Assembly: GCA_963830385.1 (NCBI GenBank)
Contig: CAWHMD010000009.1
Coordinates: forward strand, 496,001 to 560,000
Source of the DNA: Bog-532 sp963830385
GTDB lineage: Bacteria > Actinomycetota > Actinomycetes > Streptosporangiales > Streptosporangiaceae
Direction: 5' to 3'
DNA: 64,000 nucleotides
The notes under the pieces were generated by a model, which was given only the letters and a program-made list of their open reading frames with translations, was not told the origin of the DNA and ran no database searches. Shown in pieces: positions 60,708 through 64,000 of the stretch (its first letter is position 1; every line of letters begins with the position of its first letter). The position numbers were made by a program, and so were the translations under genes.

Positions 60708-61117
60708 CACGCGCACCCTTCGGCGGTGTCACCGGCCGTCCCGAACTCAGCCACCGTCGCCTGGCAGAGCCGGATCGCCGCGACCGGGTCCAGGCCCTGG
60801 GCGCTGGCCTCGGCCAGCAGCGTCCGCAGCCTGCCCGCCCAGTCCTGCTCCCACCCCGGATCCGGTGGCCCGCTGCCGGCGTCGCGCTGGATGACCGCGC
60901 CCGATTTGCGGCCCATCCGCAGCAGGCCCTCCTGGCGGAGCAGGTCGTAGCCCTTGTTCACGGTGTGGAAGTTGACGCCCAGGTCGACCGCGAGCTGGCG
61001 GGTGGCGGGCAGCCCGGATCCGGCCGGCAGCTCGCCGGCCGCGATCGCCTCGACGATCCGGTCCCTGATCTGCTGGTAGATCGGGATCGGGCCGTCGGGC
61101 TCGATGCTCAGCAGCAT
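60707..61117 (-). CDS. GntR-family regulator, YtrA subfamily
   Basis: A 136-residue protein from ATG 61117 (MLLSIEPDGPIPIYQQI). It has the GntR winged helix (LPATRQLAVDLGVNFHTVNKGYDLL) and the short C-terminal helical tail typical of YtrA rather than the large FadR or HutC domains. YtrA proteins usually repress an operon encoding a membrane transporter or DUF1648 protein, as here. The operator is probably the palindrome at 61161-61183. Confidence 0.93.
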   Translation of the reverse strand: MLLSIEPDGPIPIYQQIRDRIVEAIAAGELPAGSGLPATRQLAVDLGVNFHTVNKGYDLLRQEGLLRMGRKSGAVIQRDAGSGPPDPGWEQDWAGRLRTLLAEASAQGLDPVAAIRLCQATVAEFGTAGDTAEGCA

Positions 61118-61160
61118 GCCGCCCCCGCCACCTCTCAAGTCACCCCGCCGCGGGCACACT

Positions 61161-61183
61161 TTATTCTACTTGTTGTAGAATAA
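61161..61183 (-). promoter_or_regulatory. Perfect 9-bp palindrome, GntR (YtrA-type) operator
   Basis: TTATTCTAC (61161-61169) and GTAGAATAA (61175-61183) are exact inverse complements around a 5-nt centre. The AT-rich block stands out sharply in the GC-rich surroundings, lies 44 bases before the GntR start, and probably overlaps the promoter. Autoregulation by the GntR protein is the obvious model. Confidence 0.75.
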
Positions 61184-61222
61184 TTGGCGCAACGCTGAGG
61201 GCGCGGACCGGCCGTCGCCGGA

Positions 61223-61852
61223 TCAGTAACCGATCGCTTCGCGCAGCAGCAGCACGGTGCTGCGGCCGGGATAGGGCTCGGCGTTCAGCACCAGCAGCCG
61301 GTTGATCGCGCTTGGCACCCCGTGGCTGGCCAGGGTGCGGACGGTTTCCAGTGGCAGGCAGTGGTCCTCGGCCCGCCGCAGCGCGGCCGCCAGGTCGGGC
61401 ACCACCTTCTGCGCGCCGGCGATGAAGATCGCGTGGCCGGCGCCGCCCGCGTAGCTGGGCAGCTGGCTCCCGCTGCCGGAGGCGGTCACCAGCGAACCGG
61501 TCTCGGTGACGGCGCAGACGCTCCCCACCACGACATCGGGGCTGGCCAGCAGGTGCCGGATCTCGTCGGCGGCGGTGACCCGGTCCAGCGCCAGCACCCG
61601 CGGCTTGACCGCCTGGTACCGGTCGCCGGCGTTGATGTCGTCGCCAATGCCGGACAGCCGGAGGGTCTCGCTGGCCGCGGTGAACACGCTGGCGCCCGCG
61701 GGTATCAGGTCCCGGACGCGGTCCCGCGCGGCGGCGGCGTCCGCGAGGATCTCGGCGGTGAAACCGTGCCCGGTCAGCGCGGCCGCGGCCCGCTCCAGGC
61801 GCTCGGCGGGCACCGGCTCGGTGTACTGGTTGACCGGAGTGCGGGTGGTCAT
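61223..61852 (-). CDS. LUD domain protein (LutC/YkgG-like, lactate-utilisation family)
   Basis: A 209-residue protein with ATG 61852. It has the DUF162/LUD pattern: ADAAAARDRVRDLIPAGASVFTAASETL, VVVGSVCAVTETGSLVTASG, and HAIFIAGAQKVVPDLAAAL. It lacks the ferredoxin-type cysteine clusters found in LutB. Stand-alone LUD proteins have no proven activity. No LutAB genes are nearby. It is divergent from the SigJ-type sigma factor. Confidence 0.88.
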   Translation of the reverse strand: MTTRTPVNQYTEPVPAERLERAAAALTGHGFTAEILADAAAARDRVRDLIPAGASVFTAASETLRLSGIGDDINAGDRYQAVKPRVLALDRVTAADEIRHLLASPDVVVGSVCAVTETGSLVTASGSGSQLPSYAGGAGHAIFIAGAQKVVPDLAAALRRAEDHCLPLETVRTLASHGVPSAINRLLVLNAEPYPGRSTVLLLREAIGY

Positions 61853-61956
61853 GACTCCTCCTTGGTTTCGTGTCTCAGCAGTCCGACAACGCATCCAGCT
61901 GGAATGTCAGGCGGCCACCGGCCTCACATCCGGGCGCGCTGTACGGTCGGACTGGT

Positions 61957-62877
61957 ATGAGCACCGCATCCGGGCCACTGGACCCGGTCATGAACGAGCG
62001 GCGGCAGCTGATCAGCCTCACCTACCGGCTCCTCGGCTCGCTGGCCGAGGCCGAAGACGCCGTCCAGGAGGCCTACGCCCGCTGGTACGCGCTGTCCGGG
62101 CCGGAGCGGGACGCCATCGCCTCGCCCGGCGCCTGGCTGACCACGGTCGCCAGCCGTATCTGCCTCAACCTGCTCGGCTCGGCCCGGGCCCGGCGGGAGA
62201 CCTACGTGGGCGAATGGATCCCCGAGCCGCTGCCCGGTAGCACCGAGTGGGTCACCGGGCGCCCCAGCGGCGGCCCAGCCGATCCGGCTGACCGGGTCAC
62301 CCTGGACGAGTCGGTCAGCATGGCGTTCCTGGTCGTGCTGGACTCGATGACCCCGGCCGAACGGGTGGCGTTCATCCTCCACGACGTCTTCCGCTACCCC
62401 TTCACCGAGGTGGCCGGGATCGTCGGCCGGACCCCGGCCGCGTGCCGCCAGCTGGCGTCCTCCGCCCGTCACCGCATCGATACGACGCAGGCCCCGGCCG
62501 TCCCGGCCGCCGAGCAGGCCGGCATCGTCCGGGCGTTCAAGCAGGCCTGGGAGGCTCTCGACATCGACGCCCTGATCGGCCTGCTCGACCCGGACGCGAC
62601 CGCCACCGCCGACGGTGGCGGCCTGGCCATGACGTTCCTGCGCCCGATCCACGGCCGCGAGCAGATCGCCCGGGCCTGGACCGAGATCGGCCGCCGGGCG
62701 ATCGGCCGCATGACGTTCCTGGAGCGCACCGTCAACGGCCAGCCCGGCCTGGTGGCTCAGCAGGACGGCCGGACCGTGACCGTGTTCGCGTTCGACGTCG
62801 CCGGCGGCCGGATCAGGCACATCTGGGTCGTGCGCAATCCGGAAAAGCTCCGGCCCTGGACGGTGGGCCCTGAATAG
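61957..62877 (+). CDS. SigJ-type ECF sigma factor with SnoaL-like C-terminal domain
   Basis: A 306-residue sigma factor from ATG 61957. Region 2 (RQLISLTYRLLGSLAEAEDAVQEAYARW) and region 4 (LDSMTPAERVAFILHDVFRYPFTEVAGIVGRTPAACRQL), given as landmarks, occupy the first 190 residues. A SnoaL/NTF2-like domain follows (ALDIDALIGLLDPDATATADGGG onwards). In SigJ and ECF41-type factors this tail controls activity in place of an anti-sigma factor. The usual partner oxidoreductase or carboxymuconolactone-decarboxylase gene is not adjacent. Confidence 0.92.
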   Translation: MSTASGPLDPVMNERRQLISLTYRLLGSLAEAEDAVQEAYARWYALSGPERDAIASPGAWLTTVASRICLNLLGSARARRETYVGEWIPEPLPGSTEWVTGRPSGGPADPADRVTLDESVSMAFLVVLDSMTPAERVAFILHDVFRYPFTEVAGIVGRTPAACRQLASSARHRIDTTQAPAVPAAEQAGIVRAFKQAWEALDIDALIGLLDPDATATADGGGLAMTFLRPIHGREQIARAWTEIGRRAIGRMTFLERTVNGQPGLVAQQDGRTVTVFAFDVAGGRIRHIWVVRNPEKLRPWTVGPE

Positions 62878-62895
62878 CCGGGCCCGCACGCCCGG

Positions 62896-63855
62896 TCATC
62901 TCGACACCCGCGCCAGAGCCTGTTCCGCCTCGCCGGCCAGCGCGGTGGCCACGTCGCCGGCCGGCGGCAGGCCGGTGATCAGGTCCACCGACTCGCCGGC
63001 CCACACCGGCAGTGGCCGCCAGTCGCCGCGCGCCACCGCGTCCCGGTAAGCCTGCGGGGTCCCGGGATCGGCGGCCAGCTCGTCCTCCCGGCCCCGCCAC
63101 TGATCGAGGACGGGGTGCCCCAGCGTGCGGGCGGTGTACTGCCGCGGCCAGCGTGACCCGCGGGCGAGGTCGAGGATGCCGTTGCGCTCGGTGTCCTCGC
63201 CCCGCGCGCCGACGATCGCCTGCTTGGCGGCCGGGTCGGCCAGCGCCTCCTCGGTGGCCTGGAACCGGGTCCCGACGACGGCTCCGCAGGCACCGAGCAC
63301 CAGGGCGGCCGCCAGCCCCCGCCCGTCGGCGATCCCGCCCGCCGCCAGCACCGGCAGCGGCGCCACCAGGTCCACCACGGCCGGCACGAACGGCAGGGTC
63401 GACCGCCCGTTGCGTGCCCCGTGGCCGCCCGCCTCGGTCCCTTGCGCAACGATCACGTCGGCGCCCAGGTCCACCGCCGCGCGCGCCTCGTCCATGGTGG
63501 TGACCTGCAGGATCAGCCTGACCCCGGCCGACCGGACCGGCTCGGTGAGCGCCGCCGTGGTGCCGAACGACAGCATCAGCGCGGCCGGCCGGTGCTCGAG
63601 CACCCGCTCCACCGTGACCGCCTCCACCGCCCAGCTGAGCAGGCCGACACCCCACGGTTCCCTGGTGCTGCCGGTCAGGATCTCCAGCTCCGGCTCCAGC
63701 CACTTCGGGTGCCCGTTGCCGCCCCCGAGCATTCCCAGCCCGCCCGCGTTGGACACCGCCGCCGTCAGCGCGCCCCCGGCCGACCCGCCCATCGGCGCCG
63801 ACACGACCGGGTACCGCACCCCGAACATCTCCGTGAACGCCGTTGTCCATCCCAT
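62896..63855 (-). CDS. Nitronate monooxygenase (2-nitropropane dioxygenase family)
   Basis: A 319-residue FMN-dependent TIM-barrel enzyme. The start FGVRYPVVSAPMGGSAGG is the classical NMO N-terminus with the Pro-Met FMN contact. GTEAGGHG holds the catalytic His region, and VLAAGGIADGRGLAAALVLGA with VVGTRF binds the FMN phosphate. It oxidises nitroalkanes or nitronates such as propionate-3-nitronate, or acts on an unknown enoyl-like substrate. Starts at ATG 63855. Confidence 0.93.
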   Translation of the reverse strand: MGWTTAFTEMFGVRYPVVSAPMGGSAGGALTAAVSNAGGLGMLGGGNGHPKWLEPELEILTGSTREPWGVGLLSWAVEAVTVERVLEHRPAALMLSFGTTAALTEPVRSAGVRLILQVTTMDEARAAVDLGADVIVAQGTEAGGHGARNGRSTLPFVPAVVDLVAPLPVLAAGGIADGRGLAAALVLGACGAVVGTRFQATEEALADPAAKQAIVGARGEDTERNGILDLARGSRWPRQYTARTLGHPVLDQWRGREDELAADPGTPQAYRDAVARGDWRPLPVWAGESVDLITGLPPAGDVATALAGEAEQALARVSR

Positions 63856-63884
63856 GGCCGCCTCCCACGGTCCGCGCGAACGGC

Positions 63885-64000
63885 TCAGATGAGCCCGAGA
63901 CCCACCAGCAATGCTCCGCCTACGATGCCCGCCGCGGCCAGCACCCCGGCCGGGCCGAGCTGGGCGCCGTCGAGCGGCCCGACCGGCAGCAGGGTCGATG
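63885..64000 (-). CDS. C-terminal fragment, possible site-2 (M50-type) metalloprotease
   Basis: Only the last 38 codons are in the window. They end at TGA 63885-63887. The stretch STLLPVGPLDGAQLGP resembles the metal-binding NLLPxxPLDG motif near the C-terminus of membrane-embedded M50 proteases. A hydrophobic helix follows (VLAAAGIVGGALLVGLGLI). The rest lies beyond base 64000, so the assignment is tentative. Confidence 0.5.
   Translation of the reverse strand, partial: STLLPVGPLDGAQLGPAGVLAAAGIVGGALLVGLGLI

Overview
The window is very GC-rich, with GTG and TTG starts, 1-11 bp gene overlaps and strong third-position G/C bias. It carries actinobacterial family markers: a GlnA2-type glutamine synthetase, a DUF222/HNH endonuclease, DUF1707/PspC proteins, an SigJ-type sigma factor with a SnoaL tail, and a glutamine-dependent NAD synthetase. 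I read it as a chromosomal accessory or catabolic region of a large-genome Actinomycetota member (Streptomyces/Streptosporangiales-like). The genus cannot be settled from this sequence. I saw no rRNA, tRNA or CRISPR array.

Layout. 1-9.9 kb: SDR fragment, PaiB-like protein, panB, a beta-lactamase-fold hydrolase, an MFS pump fused in frame to a methyltransferase, and a PspC-histidine kinase/LuxR regulator pair with small PspC and DUF1707 membrane proteins. 9.9-20 kb: four stem-loops in a row, an MFS exporter with its TetR gene and a palindromic operator, a DUF2891 protein, a membrane protein with a winged-helix regulator, nadE, a divergent TetR/oxidoreductase pair, and a phosphopantetheinyl transferase. 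20-30.7 kb: a frameshifted lipoprotein gene, an unknown conserved protein, a DUF222-HNH protein, a PadR-controlled ABC exporter with two tandem FtsX-type permeases, and glnA2.

30.7-36.8 kb: a hydroxyproline catabolic operon (deaminase, epimerase, three-subunit dehydrogenase) divergent from an Xaa-Pro-dipeptidase-like amidohydrolase. 37-39.8 kb: an IS110-family element with a 1-nt frameshift. Beside it lies a 1.09-kb lipoprotein-bearing segment flanked by 115-bp perfect direct repeats copied from the 3' end of the neighbouring pucR gene, with 10-bp inverted repeats at or near its inner edges. 39.6-48.3 kb: a contiguous operon of sugar/nucleoside-type ABC importer, hydantoinase/oxoprolinase A and B, and PucR regulator.

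48.6-64 kb: an unknown membrane protein, a PhoD-like phosphatase, a winged-helix regulator/membrane-protein module facing a third membrane gene across three copies of a CTTTG-N5-CAAAG operator, an ECF sigma factor leading a five-gene ABC operon, an oxidoreductase and MerR regulator, a YtrA-type GntR regulator with a perfect palindrome, a LUD protein, a SigJ-type sigma factor, a nitronate monooxygenase, and the C-terminus of a possible M50 protease.

Most genes belong to known families. The parts least explained by known families are the 115-bp-repeat segment next to the IS110 copy, the transporter-methyltransferase fusion, and the repeated membrane-protein/winged-helix modules.
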